DNA of 64,000 nucleotides from CAYRSS01 sp964426945. GTDB taxonomy: Bacteria > Planctomycetota > Phycisphaerae > UBA1845. Of this stretch, positions 16,654 to 25,721 are shown piece by piece. The stretch is from the NCBI GenBank assembly GCA_964426945.1, contig CAYRSS010000003.1, positions 98,712-162,711 on the forward strand. The letters run 5' to 3'. The position numbers and the translations under genes are program-made. Under the pieces are notes generated by a model. The model worked only from the letters and a program-made list of their open reading frames with translations, made no database searches and had not been told where the DNA came from. Within the stretch, counting starts at the first letter, position 1; every line of letters begins with the position of its first letter.

Positions 16654-17790
16654 CTACCGATGCACCGGCGCCCCGGTGATGTTCGGATCGCGGCGCACGG
16701 CGCGGCGCTCGGCGGCGATGTGCGGCGGGCGGCCGTCGTTGGGCAGCAGCACAATCTTGCACGCCTCGCCGCGCTGCAGCATCTCCATCGCCGCGTTGAC
16801 GTCGTCGGCCAGGGTGATCTTCTTTGTGATCAGCGGGCGCAGGTCGACCACGCCGTCTTCCAGTAGCCAGCGCGTTTTGTACCACGTGTCGAAGATCCGC
16901 CGGCCGTTGAGGGCCAGAACGGTGAGGTTCTTGAAGATCATGTTCTCGGCCACGTCGATCTCGACCGGCTTGCTGGGGATGCCGAAGAGGATCACCTTGC
17001 CGCCGTTGCGCACGACGCGGAAGGCAGAGGTGATCGCGTTGGGCGCCCCGCTCATCTCCAGCACGACGTCGATGCCGGTGCCGCCGTTGGCCGCGACCAT
17101 CTGATCAACCAAATCCGCGCCGGCGGCCGCGGCGTTGAAGACCTGCGTCGCGCCCATCGTCTTCGCCAGCCCCATGCGGTACTCGTTGATATCCGACGCG
17201 AACACCGCCTTGGCCCCGACCGACGAGGCGATGCCGATGGTGAACAGGCCGATCGGCCCGCAGCCCAGCACGGCCACCGACTGGCCCGACAGGTCCTCGG
17301 TCATCGACACGAACACCGCGTTGCCGAACGGCTCCTGCAGCGTGGCCACCTCGGGGGCGAGCTTGGCGCGGTTGTTGTGCCAGATGACCGACTGGGGCAC
17401 GACCACGTACGGGGCGAAGGCCCCGTCGCGATCCACGCCGAGAATCCGCGTCTGCGGGCACATGTGGGCCTGGCCGGTGCGACACTGGTAGCACATGCCG
17501 CACGTCACGTGCGACTCGGCAGAGACGTAGTCCCCCACCGCCGCGTGCTCGACCATCTCACCGACCTCGACGACCGTGCCGGCGAACTCGTGCCCCAGCG
17601 TGATCGGCGGTTTGATGCGCCGCTGTGACCACCGATCCCAGCTCCAGATGTGCAGGTCGGTGCCGCAGAAGCTGGCGGCCTCGACGTAAACGAGCACGTC
17701 GTGCGGGCCCGGGCGCGGACGCTCGACCTCGACGACCTTGAGGCCCGGCTCACCGGCCAGTTTGCGGACAGCAGGCATCGATTCGGCCAT
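16654..17790 (-). CDS. tdh: L-threonine 3-dehydrogenase-like zinc alcohol dehydrogenase
   Basis: A 378-residue medium-chain dehydrogenase. The N-terminal part matches TDH closely (VEAASFCGTDLHIW, then TLGHEFAG with catalytic zinc ligands Cys and His-Glu). The structural zinc loop has four cysteines in CGMCYQCRTGQAHMC. The NAD-binding Rossmann turn is LGCGPIGLF. TDH oxidises L-threonine to 2-amino-3-ketobutyrate. It is about 35 residues longer than typical TDH, the extra being a basic C-terminal tail (RRAVRRDPNITGAPVHR). The start at 17790 (MAESMPAVRKL) is chosen over upstream in-frame codons that cross a repeat. Other sugar or polyol dehydrogenases remain possible. Confidence 0.82.
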   Translation of the reverse strand: MAESMPAVRKLAGEPGLKVVEVERPRPGPHDVLVYVEAASFCGTDLHIWSWDRWSQRRIKPPITLGHEFAGTVVEVGEMVEHAAVGDYVSAESHVTCGMCYQCRTGQAHMCPQTRILGVDRDGAFAPYVVVPQSVIWHNNRAKLAPEVATLQEPFGNAVFVSMTEDLSGQSVAVLGCGPIGLFTIGIASSVGAKAVFASDINEYRMGLAKTMGATQVFNAAAAGADLVDQMVAANGGTGIDVVLEMSGAPNAITSAFRVVRNGGKVILFGIPSKPVEIDVAENMIFKNLTVLALNGRRIFDTWYKTRWLLEDGVVDLRPLITKKITLADDVNAAMEMLQRGEACKIVLLPNDGRPPHIAAERRAVRRDPNITGAPVHR

Positions 17791-17844
17791 GAACGGTCGG
17801 TCTCCGGAGCAATGTTTCGGGCTGTGAGCGGCGCCGGCGCACTC

Positions 17845-17861
17845 GGTGGGCGGCGCCCACC
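17845..17861. repeat. Short palindromic repeat between tdh and a LolA-like gene
   Basis: GGTGGGC, loop GGC, GCCCACC, directly followed by CTAC, which contains the stop codon of the gene at 17862. The string GGGTGGGC..GCCCACCCTAC is a familiar REP-type palindrome. Confidence 0.5.
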
Positions 17862-18659
17862 CTACTTCAGCGGCTCCGCGCTGATCTCGTACTCGCGCCA
17901 CTCCTTCAGCGGCGCGAAATCCTTCGCAGAAAGCCCCGCGTTGAGCGAACGCTCGCCCAGGTCGGGGAAGTCGGCCGTCTCGCGGACGTACCCACCGGTG
18001 CGGACGGTCACGATGCGCACGGGCAGGCCGACCTCGCGGTGCACAAACAGGTGCACCTGCTGATAGCGGTCCGCCAGGCGGCTGCCCGCCCGCGGGGTGC
18101 AGAGCAGGTGATCGACATCCTTCGGGTCACCGGCGGCGGGCTCCTCCAGCTTCAGCGTGAAGTTGAGGAGAATCTCGTCGCGCTTCTGGCCGAAGGGCAG
18201 CACGAAGGGCGTGCTCTCGATGTCGAACAGGTCGATCACCTCGCCCTCGGGGACCAGTTCCTGCTTGTTCACCGTTCGCGTCCGCTCCAGCGCCCGCCAC
18301 AGCCAGCGGCCGTCGAAGTAGTACCACTCGCGCTTGCCGAGCAGGCCGTCCACAACCGTCTTGTCGAACTGGATCATGAACACCGGATTCCGCTCGGTGA
18401 GCAGGAACCGGATGGAGCCGCTCTTCTTCTGCTGCGAGAGGTTGATCTGATCGTCCTCGACGTACTCGACGCGGCAGGCGATGTCCTTGAGACCCTCCCC
18501 GCGCTTTTCGAGCCGCATGAGGATCGCGTCGATCTTCGGATCGACGGCCTCGCGCTCGGCGGGTGCGGCGGTCGACGGCGCGTCGGCCGGGGGCTTCTCC
18601 GGCGGCGCCTGGGCGATGAGCAGCGACGTGAGCAGCGTGACGGCCAGCGACATCGGCAC
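17862..18659 (-). CDS. Exported LolA-like protein, function uncertain
   Basis: A 265-residue protein with an N-terminal signal (AVTLLTSLLIAQA) and a Pro/Ala linker. The rest is a beta-rich domain resembling outer-membrane lipoprotein carrier or LolA-like folds: 'VEYVEDDQINLSQQKKSGSI', 'REWYYFDGRWLWRALERT', and a C-terminal 'LPVRIVTVRTGGYVRETADF' segment. It probably binds lipid or acts in the periplasm; this is inferred from fold-like patterns only. The first codon is GTG at 18659, and an ATG two codons in (18653) is equally possible. It lies 71 bases upstream of the tdh start on the same strand. Confidence 0.65.
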   Translation of the reverse strand: MPMSLAVTLLTSLLIAQAPPEKPPADAPSTAAPAEREAVDPKIDAILMRLEKRGEGLKDIACRVEYVEDDQINLSQQKKSGSIRFLLTERNPVFMIQFDKTVVDGLLGKREWYYFDGRWLWRALERTRTVNKQELVPEGEVIDLFDIESTPFVLPFGQKRDEILLNFTLKLEEPAAGDPKDVDHLLCTPRAGSRLADRYQQVHLFVHREVGLPVRIVTVRTGGYVRETADFPDLGERSLNAGLSAKDFAPLKEWREYEISAEPLK

Positions 18660-18838
18660 GATTCTCCGTGTTTCCGGTGACCACCCGCGACCGGCGTGCG
18701 AGCGCCCGTTTCACCCGTTGCCTCGCAGGGTGACGGGCGCAAGGCTAGGCCGCGAGGGCTCAAACGGGTAGGATAACCCCGGTCGGCCCGCGTGGACAGG
18801 ACAGGCGCGAACGACGAGGGACTACGGAGAAAGCCGCC

Positions 18839-19015
18839 GTGGACATGCTCAAACAAGGCATCGCCAGTCTGATCGTCCTCCTGGCGACCGGCACCTGCGT
18901 CGCCCGGACCCCTACCACGGCCGACCTGTTCGAACAGATCACCGGCCTGACCGACGCCGACTTCGGCCCGGGCCAGGCCGACGCGGACGTCACCGTCACC
19001 GTCGACGGCGGCTGA
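18839..19015 (+). CDS. Small secreted peptide, unknown function
   Basis: A 58-residue frame starting GTG at 18839 (VDMLKQGIASLIVLL; ATG at 18845 is an alternative), with GGAGA eight bases before the GTG. It has a hydrophobic signal-like segment with a Cys near a lipobox-like LATGTC, then a short acidic tail ending ADADVTVTVDGG and a TGA. No family is recognised. It lies 62 bases upstream of the aminotransferase gene, in the same direction. Confidence 0.4.
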   Translation: MDMLKQGIASLIVLLATGTCVARTPTTADLFEQITGLTDADFGPGQADADVTVTVDGG

Positions 19016-19077
19016 TCCGCCGACGGCCGCGGATCGCCCCCGGCCGCCATCGCCGACACCACCCCGGAGCCCGCCCG

Positions 19078-20250
19078 ATGTCGAACCAACCGATCGCCGA
19101 CCGCGTGCGCACGATCCGGCAGTCCGACATTCGCCGCTTTTCCGCGATCTGCGCGGCCATGGGCGGCGTGAACCTGTCGCAGGGCGTCTGCGACCAGCCC
19201 GCGCCCGATGCCGTGAAGGAGGCCGCCCGCGCCGCCATTGACGGCGATCATGCGATGTACACCAACCTCCGCGGCATCGCCGAACTGCGCCAGGCCATCG
19301 CCGACAAGATGAAGGATTTCAACGGCATCACCTGCGACCCTGAGAAGGAAATCGCGGTGACGGTCGGGTCGGCCGGCGCGTTCGCCTGCGCAGCGCTGTC
19401 GACGCTGAACCCCGGCGACGAGTGCGTCATTTTCTCGCCGTTCTACAGCTATCACGTGAACCTGCTGAAGCTGTTCGGCGTGGGCGTGCGCTACGTGGAC
19501 CTGACGCCCCCGACCTGGACGTTCGACCCGGCGCAGCTGGCGGAGGCGTTCACGCCGAAAACGCGCATGGTGCTGATCAACACCCCGGCGAATCCGACCG
19601 GCAAGGTGTTTTCGGAGGGCGAGCTGCGCGAGATCGCTGCGCTCGCCGCCAGGCACGACTGCTGGATCGTCACCGACGAAATCTACGAGTACATCACCCA
19701 CGGCCAGCCGCATGTCAGCGTCGGGCGTCTCCCCGAGGGCAAGGACCGGACGATCACCATCAGCGGCGCGTCCAAGACCTACGCCGTGACCGGCTGGCGC
19801 ATCGGCTACGCCGTCGCCCCGAGCGACATCATCGACCGCATCGCCGTCGTGAGCGACCTGCTCTACATCTGCGCCCCCGCCCCGCTTCAACACGGCATCG
19901 CCGCGGGCATGCGCATGCCGGCCTCGTACTACGAGAAGATGTGCGCAGACTACGAGGCGAAACGCGACATGCTCGCCGACACGCTGCGCAAGATCGACTT
20001 CGAGCCCTACATCCCCACCGGCAGCTACTACATGCTCGCGGCCTTCGGCCCGGGCCGCTGGGAGAACGCCACCGACGCGACCGAGTCGATCCTCGAGGCG
20101 GTCGGCGTCGCGACTGTGCCCGGCTCGGCCTTCTACCGCCGGCCCGAGGATGGCGAGAACCAGCTCCGCTTCTGCTACGCCAAGAAGATGAAAGACCTGG
20201 AAGAGGCCTGCCGGCGTCTTGCCCGCGTCGGCGGCCGCGCGAGGGTCTGA
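19078..20250 (+). CDS. PLP-dependent aminotransferase, class I
   Basis: A 390-residue fold-type I aminotransferase. Visible motifs: YTNLRGIAELRQAIA near the N terminus, the NTPANPTGKVF loop, TDEIYEYI with the PLP-ring Asp and Tyr, the Schiff-base lysine in SGASKTYAVTGWRIGY, and a C-terminal LRFCYAKK with the carboxylate-binding Arg. Substrate may be aspartate, alanine, or an aromatic or methionine-related keto acid; the sequence does not decide. It starts at ATG 19078. It follows the small peptide gene and precedes a redoxin gene. Confidence 0.88.
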   Translation: MSNQPIADRVRTIRQSDIRRFSAICAAMGGVNLSQGVCDQPAPDAVKEAARAAIDGDHAMYTNLRGIAELRQAIADKMKDFNGITCDPEKEIAVTVGSAGAFACAALSTLNPGDECVIFSPFYSYHVNLLKLFGVGVRYVDLTPPTWTFDPAQLAEAFTPKTRMVLINTPANPTGKVFSEGELREIAALAARHDCWIVTDEIYEYITHGQPHVSVGRLPEGKDRTITISGASKTYAVTGWRIGYAVAPSDIIDRIAVVSDLLYICAPAPLQHGIAAGMRMPASYYEKMCADYEAKRDMLADTLRKIDFEPYIPTGSYYMLAAFGPGRWENATDATESILEAVGVATVPGSAFYRRPEDGENQLRFCYAKKMKDLEEACRRLARVGGRARV

Positions 20251-20293
20251 GCCCGCCGAGTTCGCCCCCGGCCGTGCGAATCCGCCCTGCCGA

Positions 20294-20302
20294 TGCTATG
20301 AT
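20294..20302 (+). promoter_or_regulatory. Predicted extended -10 promoter of the redoxin gene
   Basis: TGCTATGAT forms an extended -10 element (TG-N-TATGAT) 63 bases before the ATG at 20366. No clear -35 is seen, which is acceptable for extended -10 promoters. Confidence 0.4.
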
Positions 20303-20365
20303 CTGACCATCAGGCTGCCGCCGGATCGGGCCGGGCGCAGCTGCTTACGCTGAGACGGATGCACT

Positions 20366-21436
20366 ATGAGACGAATTGCGATGCGCGCGGGGTTGGGGTG
20401 TCTGGTTCTGGCCCTGTCGGGGGCTTCGGCCGCCGCCCAGCCGGCACTGCTCAAGGAGGGGGCCAAAGCCCCGCCGCTGGCCAAGGTGAAGTGGGTCAAG
20501 GGCGGGCCGGTCGAACTTCCCCAGGACATCGGGAAGAAGATCTACGTCCTCGAGTTCTGGGCCACCTGGTGCCCCCCCTGCAAGGTCAGCGTTCCGCTGC
20601 TCACCGACATTCAGAAGCGGTTCAAGGACGACGTTGTCATCGTCGGCCTGACCCAGCCCGACCCGCGCAACACCGAGGCGATGGTCGAGAAGTTCGTCAA
20701 GGATCAGGGTGCGGCGATGGAGTACACCGTCGGCATCGACCTCGACGGCTCGGCCCACAAGGCCTACATGGAAGCCGCGCAAGCGATGGGGATCCCCCAC
20801 GCCTTCATCGTGGGCAAAGACGGCACGATCGTCTGGCAGGGCAGCCCGCTGGACGAGGCGATGGCCGACGTGCTCGAGGGCCTCGTCTCGGGGCGGTACG
20901 ACCCCGTCGTCCGCGACAAGGTGAACCGCAAGCTGGAAGAACTCGTCCCGCAGCTTCGCGCGGGCAACTGGCCGGGCGTGGCCGAGGGGCTCAAGGAAGT
21001 GCTGGGCATGGACCCGGCGAACACGATGGCCATGAGCGCCCTGCTCAACGTGTACACCGAGCGCATGGCTGACGTCGAGGCCCTGCGGGGCTGGGCGGAC
21101 AATTTCCTCGAACGGCACAAGCAGGACGGCTACGTCCAGTTCGTGCTGGCGCAGGGGCTGGTCGAACTGGTGAGTTCGCAGCAACTCGCTTCGCGTCAAC
21201 CCGAGCTCGCGGTCAAGGCCGCGCGCGGCGCCTACGAGGCTTCAAAGGCCAACCCGCAGCCACGGGTAACCGCCCTGTATGCCCAGGCCCTCTTCCACGT
21301 CGGGGCGCTGGACCGGGCGATCGCCCTGCAGTCCGAGGCCGTGCAGCAGGCTCCCGAGGACGGCCGCGGCGAGCACAAGGCCATGCTCGACTATTACATG
21401 ACCTGCAAGCGCATCCGCGACGCTGTCACCCAGTGA
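20366..21436 (+). CDS. Exported thioredoxin-like redoxin with C-terminal helical repeats
   Basis: A 356-residue protein with a signal peptide (about 1-24, ending ASAAA) and a TlpA/ResA-type redoxin domain (about 27-180) with the active-site motif FWATWCPPCKVS. The fold signature GIPHAFIVGKDG contains the cis-proline. Residues about 190-350 are helical and TPR-like (repeated 'LL.VYTERMADVEAL', 'RVTALYAQALFHVGALDRAI'). It is likely a periplasmic disulfide reductase that also binds partners through the repeats. A flavin reductase gene follows after 31 bases, suggesting co-transcription. Confidence 0.85.
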   Translation: MRRIAMRAGLGCLVLALSGASAAAQPALLKEGAKAPPLAKVKWVKGGPVELPQDIGKKIYVLEFWATWCPPCKVSVPLLTDIQKRFKDDVVIVGLTQPDPRNTEAMVEKFVKDQGAAMEYTVGIDLDGSAHKAYMEAAQAMGIPHAFIVGKDGTIVWQGSPLDEAMADVLEGLVSGRYDPVVRDKVNRKLEELVPQLRAGNWPGVAEGLKEVLGMDPANTMAMSALLNVYTERMADVEALRGWADNFLERHKQDGYVQFVLAQGLVELVSSQQLASRQPELAVKAARGAYEASKANPQPRVTALYAQALFHVGALDRAIALQSEAVQQAPEDGRGEHKAMLDYYMTCKRIRDAVTQ

Positions 21437-21467
21437 CCACCCGTCGGCGGCCGACGATCGAGGGCCC

Positions 21468-22115
21468 ATGCACGCCTACGACCGCTACACGACGCTGATC
21501 CCGGCCGAACGCGAGAAGCGCGACAATCACCGCACGCTGCTCTCGGCCGTGCTGCCGCGGCCGATCGCGTTCGTGTCGACGATCTCGGCGGCCGGCGTGC
21601 CCAACCTGGCGCCGTTCTCGTTCTTCAACGCCGTGGGCAACAGCCCGCCGGCGATCATCTTCTCGCCCGCGACGCGGCCCGACGGGACGCTCAAGGACAC
21701 CGTGGTCAACCTCCGCGAGGTGCCCGAGTGCGTCGTGCACGTCGTGCCTCATGCGATCTGCGACGGGATGAACCTCGCGTCGTACCCGTTCCCGCCGGAG
21801 GTCGACGAGTTCACGGCCGCCGGCTTCACGCCGATCCCCAGCCGTTTCGTCCGCCCGCCGCGTGCGGCCGAGTCGCCGGTGCAGATGGAGTGTCGGCTGA
21901 TCCAGATCGTCCCCGTGGGCGAGGGCCCGCTGTCGGGTAACCTGTGCATCTGCGAGATCCTCTGTTTCCACGTGGCTGACGAGATGTTGCTGCCCGATGG
22001 CTCGATCGACGTCGCCCGGCTCGACGCCGTCGGCCGGCTCGGCGGCGATGACTACTCCACCACCCGCGACCGCTTCGCCCTGCCGAAGCCGGCCGTGCCG
22101 CGGCCACCGTCCTGA
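21468..22115 (+). CDS. Flavin reductase-like FMN-binding protein
   Basis: A 215-residue protein of the flavin reductase / FMN-binding split-barrel group: LPRPIAFVSTISAAGVPNLAPFSFFNAVGNSPP is a strong family signature, followed by KDTVVNLREVPECVVHVV. Members bind FMN and pass electrons to monooxygenases or reduce flavin. No partner monooxygenase is nearby. It starts at ATG 21468, 31 bases after the redoxin stop. The C-terminal tail is proline-rich. Confidence 0.88.
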   Translation: MHAYDRYTTLIPAEREKRDNHRTLLSAVLPRPIAFVSTISAAGVPNLAPFSFFNAVGNSPPAIIFSPATRPDGTLKDTVVNLREVPECVVHVVPHAICDGMNLASYPFPPEVDEFTAAGFTPIPSRFVRPPRAAESPVQMECRLIQIVPVGEGPLSGNLCICEILCFHVADEMLLPDGSIDVARLDAVGRLGGDDYSTTRDRFALPKPAVPRPPS

Positions 22116-22223
22116 GGGCGCGAATCCACCCTCGCACCGGCCTCAGCGCATCGGGTGACTCGCGACGAACTGTCGCCGATCCTGCTCGGCCTGCACCAGC
22201 CGTGATCCGGCGTTCCTCCGCCG

Positions 22224-22262
22224 GCAGGGCGCACGATCGTAGCCTGGGACTTAAGTCCCAGG
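22224..22262. repeat. REP-like element, copy A
   Basis: A 21-base segment (GCAGGGCGCACGATCGTAGCC, here split as GCAGGGCGCAC plus GATCGTAGCC) runs into a perfect 20-base palindrome CCTGGGACTT/AAGTCCCAGG (22243-22262). The same 21 bases recur exactly at 57436-57456, again followed by a 20-base palindrome of different sequence. This is a dispersed element with a conserved head and a compensating hairpin tail. Confidence 0.8.
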
Positions 22263-22434
22263 TCCAGACGGCGGGGGAAATCGGCGGAGCGACGATCGGC
22301 CGGCGTTTGAGCCGGGCTCGATCGTGACACTGGGGGAGTCAATCATCGCGAGCCCACCCTGATACCATCCCCGATGTTAGTCATAGGCGGGAGGGGCGGT
22401 CATGCGGGCGCCGATCCCTCCCGCCTGTGAGTAA

Positions 22435-22581
22435 CTCGGCGGCGCCTGTGAATTCTTCCCCGAAGCAGCCTCGGGTAGAATGCTCCCGCAACCGGAACGC
22501 CACGACGCCGACGTCGACCAGGACACCGACGCCGACCTCGCCGACTTCGCCGCCCTGCAGCGCCTCGTCGTCGGGCCGTGA
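22435..22581 (+). pseudogene. Possible remnant of a dockerin-like C-terminal domain
   Basis: A short open frame after a TAA at 22432-22434 and ending with TGA encodes a peptide with DADVDQDTDADLADFAALQRLV. Its Asp spacing and the LADFAALQ helix match EF-hand/dockerin-like tails such as 'DGDVNLADYALFQQQFGG' at the end of the protein at 55380-56504. No upstream coding sequence is attached, so it is probably the end of a lost gene. An ATG at 22480 could still start a 33-residue peptide. Confidence 0.35.
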
Positions 22582-22616
22582 GGCGCCATCGTGATCGCTG
22601 CAGGAGCGGGCACCCC

Positions 22617-25600
22617 TCACTGGATCGGAGGCTCCGCCGGAACGAGTGTGAACTCGAACTCGAAGCTGCCGTCCTTCACCAGCGCCGTTTCCCCCAGAAA
22701 AACACTCGTAAACACATCCAGGGTGATCGAGTGCTGGCCCGGACCAAGCAGTCGGTTGTCGGCGAGGTCCGCCGAGGTCGTCGTGTACGGCTCCCCGATC
22801 ATCACCTCCTTGCGCGTGAAATCCATCCCGAACGGGCCGACATAGGTTGCGAAGATGTACGGGCCTGCCTCGTCGAACTGGATCGAGCCCGTGGCCGTGT
22901 ACTGGTAGTAACTGCCGGGCGGAACGATGAACGACACTTCGAAGTCGCTGCTCGATTCCGCGCGGATGCTGAACTCGCTGCCGGCGCCATCGCCCGAGTT
23001 CTCCGCGTGCACCGTGCCGCTCACCCGGGCCCCGGTCAGGCCCAGGACCGGGTCGATCGTCAGCTCTGAATCCTGCGTCGTCACTCCCTGCGTTCCGCCG
23101 TCGCGGGCCGTCGTGGACTGGTTGAACCGGCCCTCCCCGGTAAACGGGATGATCCGGTTCTCACCCCGCACACCCTCAGCCCCCTCCATGAACACCGCCA
23201 CCGCCCAAAGCCGCGAGAACCGCCTGCTCACGGTCACCGGCCCGCTCGCCGGCTGCGCCGTCACCGTCTCCGTCACCGTGAAGCCCGCTTCGTTCGTGGC
23301 CGTGATGAAGAGCGTGACGTTCTCCGCCTGCTGTTGCGGCGTCACCTCCGCCGTGAAGAAGCCGTCCGCGTCGGTGAATCCGCCCGGCGGATTCACCGTG
23401 CCGCTGGTGATCGCCACGTCCACGTCGATGCCCGCCAGGTACTGCAGCGAGTTGTCCTCCTGCACTTCGCCGACGCGCACGACCAGCGGCATGGGCTCGC
23501 CCGGTTCGAACACCGGGGCGAAGACGATCTCCAGCTCCAGCGCCCTGCACACGGCCGGATCCCAGGAAAAGTCTCCGCCCAGCGTCACGTCGATCTCGGT
23601 TTCGTCGCGAAACACGACTTCGCCGCCCGCGTCGCGGGCTTCGAGCCTCAGTGTGTAGGTGGGGTTGCGCACCGGCACCGTGAAGATCCGCCGGCTGGCC
23701 TCGATGGTGTGCGTGTGCGAGCCCACCTCGAGCCCGTCCACGTCGTGGACGGTCGTTACCACCGTCTGCACCGACTCATGCTGGAGGCAGTTGAACGGAA
23801 AGACCTCGATGTCCGCCGATTCGATCAGGTCGTCGAGCTCGGTGTGCGAATAGTGCGGATCGTCGAAGATCGACTTGAGCACTTCGAGGTCGGTCTTGTT
23901 CACGTCCACGGCCGTCACCGCGATGGCGCCCGGTACGGCGCTTTTGGCGTCGCGGCTGAGCTTGCCGTCGCCGTTGAAATCCCCACGCGGGTAGACGCCC
24001 TCCGCCGCGGCCGCTTCCACCGAGCCGTTGCCGTTCACGTCGCGCTTCGGGTGGCCGGGCGAGCCGTCGAGGTCCAGGCTCCCGTCGTTTTCCACCTGGA
24101 GCAGCCAGTCTCGCCAGCGCCTGAAGTCGGCCATGTCGATCCGCCCGTCGCCCGGGCCGCCATCCTGATCGGCGTCCTCGCTGAGGAAGTCCTCCGCGAC
24201 GCCGTGCTCCTTGCGCGTGTTGCCGTCCAGCGTACCGTCGTCGATGTCCAGCAGCATCCGCAGCACGCGCGTGTCGCCCGTAATCCGGTCGATGTCCATC
24301 ACGGTCGCCCACGCGTCCACCCGCGCCGTGCCGTCATCCACCGCCACCGCGTTGGCCGCAAGCAGGTCCTTGACCTGCGCGTGCGTCAGCGACGGCTCGA
24401 CCGCGAAGAGATAGCTGACCAGTCCCGCCACGAACGGCGAGGCCATCGATGTGCCCGACAGCGTGCCGTAGTTGTTGCCGGGGAACGTGCTCAGGACCGC
24501 GCTGCCCGGCGCCGAGACGTCACCGCCGACACACGACGACCCCGAGCGCACCGCCCCACCGGTGCAGGCGTCGCACTGGGCGACGTTCTCCACCACGATG
24601 ATGTTGCCCGCGCCGTGCACGCGCGCCGCGTTGGCGTAGGGGCTGCTGACCACAGCGTCGACGGTTCCGAATGTGCCCCCCGAATCGTTGCCGGCCGCCA
24701 CCACCAGCAGCGGCAGCGTGTCCTCTCCCGCCAGCGCGATCCGCGCCGCGACCACCGCCCCGACCGAGTCCAGTACGCCGTTGACGAACGCGCCGCCCGG
24801 GTCCAGTCCATTTGCCACCAGCCCCAGACCGACGCTGATGTTCAACACCCGAACGTCGGGGTGGGCCTCCTCGAGGTCGATGAAGTCGAGGACGCCGATC
24901 ATGCGCTTGACCACCACGCGGGCAAACGGATTCACGCCGTCCACGCCCGCGCTGTTTCCGACCCGGGCCGCCACGGTGCCCGAGACGTGCGTGCCGTGCT
25001 GCCGCCCCGATTCGTCGGCGAGGGCCGGATTGGCTTCGGAAGCCACCTCCGTCAGGGCCAGGTCGGCGTGTTCGAGATCGAAATCCGCGTCAAGCACCGC
25101 TGTCGTCGTCGAACGCCCGAGCTTCGCCAGCGCACTGTTCAGGTTCCACATCTGCGGCACGCGGGACAGCTCCATGCCCCAGTTGCCCCCGCTCGGCTGA
25201 GACTCCCACGTCCAGCCGGCCGGAGCCGCCGCGCCGTCGTCGGGGACAAACTGCGGCGTCAGCAGCACCTCCGGGGCGACAACCTTGACGAGCGGGTTCG
25301 CCATGAGCGCCGCATGAAAGGGCTTCAACTCCGCATGGCTGGCCGCGGGTACGCGGATCTGCACGATGCCGGCCAGCTCCGGCGTCCCCGGCACGCCCCC
25401 GACGATCTCGGCATTCAGCGACCGCAGCAGGGCGTTCACCTCGCCCACGGCGGCCGTCGGCTGGAAGATGACATGCAGCGTGTTGAAACTCAGCGCCAGC
25501 CCCGGCGCATCGGGATGGTCGTCCGCGAAGTCCTCGCTCCGCGGCGCATAGCGCATCGCCGGAATCGCCGTGGACGCTCTGGCGTCATCCGCTCCCTCCA

Positions 25601-25721
25601 GCTGCGTCACCCTTCCGTCTCCATGTCCATGCCCCATCGTCCCGCAGCCGCCCTGCGCTCCGATCGCGCACAAGCCCGCTGTCCACACGATCCGTCGCCA
25701 CGTTATGTTCGCCGTCAGCAC
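22617..25721 (-). CDS. Secreted subtilisin-like serine protease (S8) with EF-hand and beta domains
   Basis: A 1034-residue exported protein. The start is GTG at 25721, supported by GGAGG seven bases upstream; a hydrophobic signal with Cys26 follows. An inhibitor-like propeptide region (about 75-155) precedes the S8 domain. The catalytic triad is Asp211 (AVLDADFD), His242 (GRQHGTHVSGT) and Ser425 (SGTSMASPF), with oxyanion Asn345 in AAGND. Residues about 515-600 contain three calcium-type loops (DADQDG, DVNGNG, DFNGDG) like a dockerin cluster. The remaining 400 residues are beta-rich, with an Ig-like unit near GIDVDVAITSG. It is likely an extracellular or surface protease. The gene is monocistronic. 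Confidence 0.92.
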   Translation of the reverse strand: MLTANITWRRIVWTAGLCAIGAQGGCGTMGHGHGDGRVTQLEGADDARASTAIPAMRYAPRSEDFADDHPDAPGLALSFNTLHVIFQPTAAVGEVNALLRSLNAEIVGGVPGTPELAGIVQIRVPAASHAELKPFHAALMANPLVKVVAPEVLLTPQFVPDDGAAAPAGWTWESQPSGGNWGMELSRVPQMWNLNSALAKLGRSTTTAVLDADFDLEHADLALTEVASEANPALADESGRQHGTHVSGTVAARVGNSAGVDGVNPFARVVVKRMIGVLDFIDLEEAHPDVRVLNISVGLGLVANGLDPGGAFVNGVLDSVGAVVAARIALAGEDTLPLLVVAAGNDSGGTFGTVDAVVSSPYANAARVHGAGNIIVVENVAQCDACTGGAVRSGSSCVGGDVSAPGSAVLSTFPGNNYGTLSGTSMASPFVAGLVSYLFAVEPSLTHAQVKDLLAANAVAVDDGTARVDAWATVMDIDRITGDTRVLRMLLDIDDGTLDGNTRKEHGVAEDFLSEDADQDGGPGDGRIDMADFRRWRDWLLQVENDGSLDLDGSPGHPKRDVNGNGSVEAAAAEGVYPRGDFNGDGKLSRDAKSAVPGAIAVTAVDVNKTDLEVLKSIFDDPHYSHTELDDLIESADIEVFPFNCLQHESVQTVVTTVHDVDGLEVGSHTHTIEASRRIFTVPVRNPTYTLRLEARDAGGEVVFRDETEIDVTLGGDFSWDPAVCRALELEIVFAPVFEPGEPMPLVVRVGEVQEDNSLQYLAGIDVDVAITSGTVNPPGGFTDADGFFTAEVTPQQQAENVTLFITATNEAGFTVTETVTAQPASGPVTVSRRFSRLWAVAVFMEGAEGVRGENRIIPFTGEGRFNQSTTARDGGTQGVTTQDSELTIDPVLGLTGARVSGTVHAENSGDGAGSEFSIRAESSSDFEVSFIVPPGSYYQYTATGSIQFDEAGPYIFATYVGPFGMDFTRKEVMIGEPYTTTSADLADNRLLGPGQHSITLDVFTSVFLGETALVKDGSFEFEFTLVPAEPPIQ

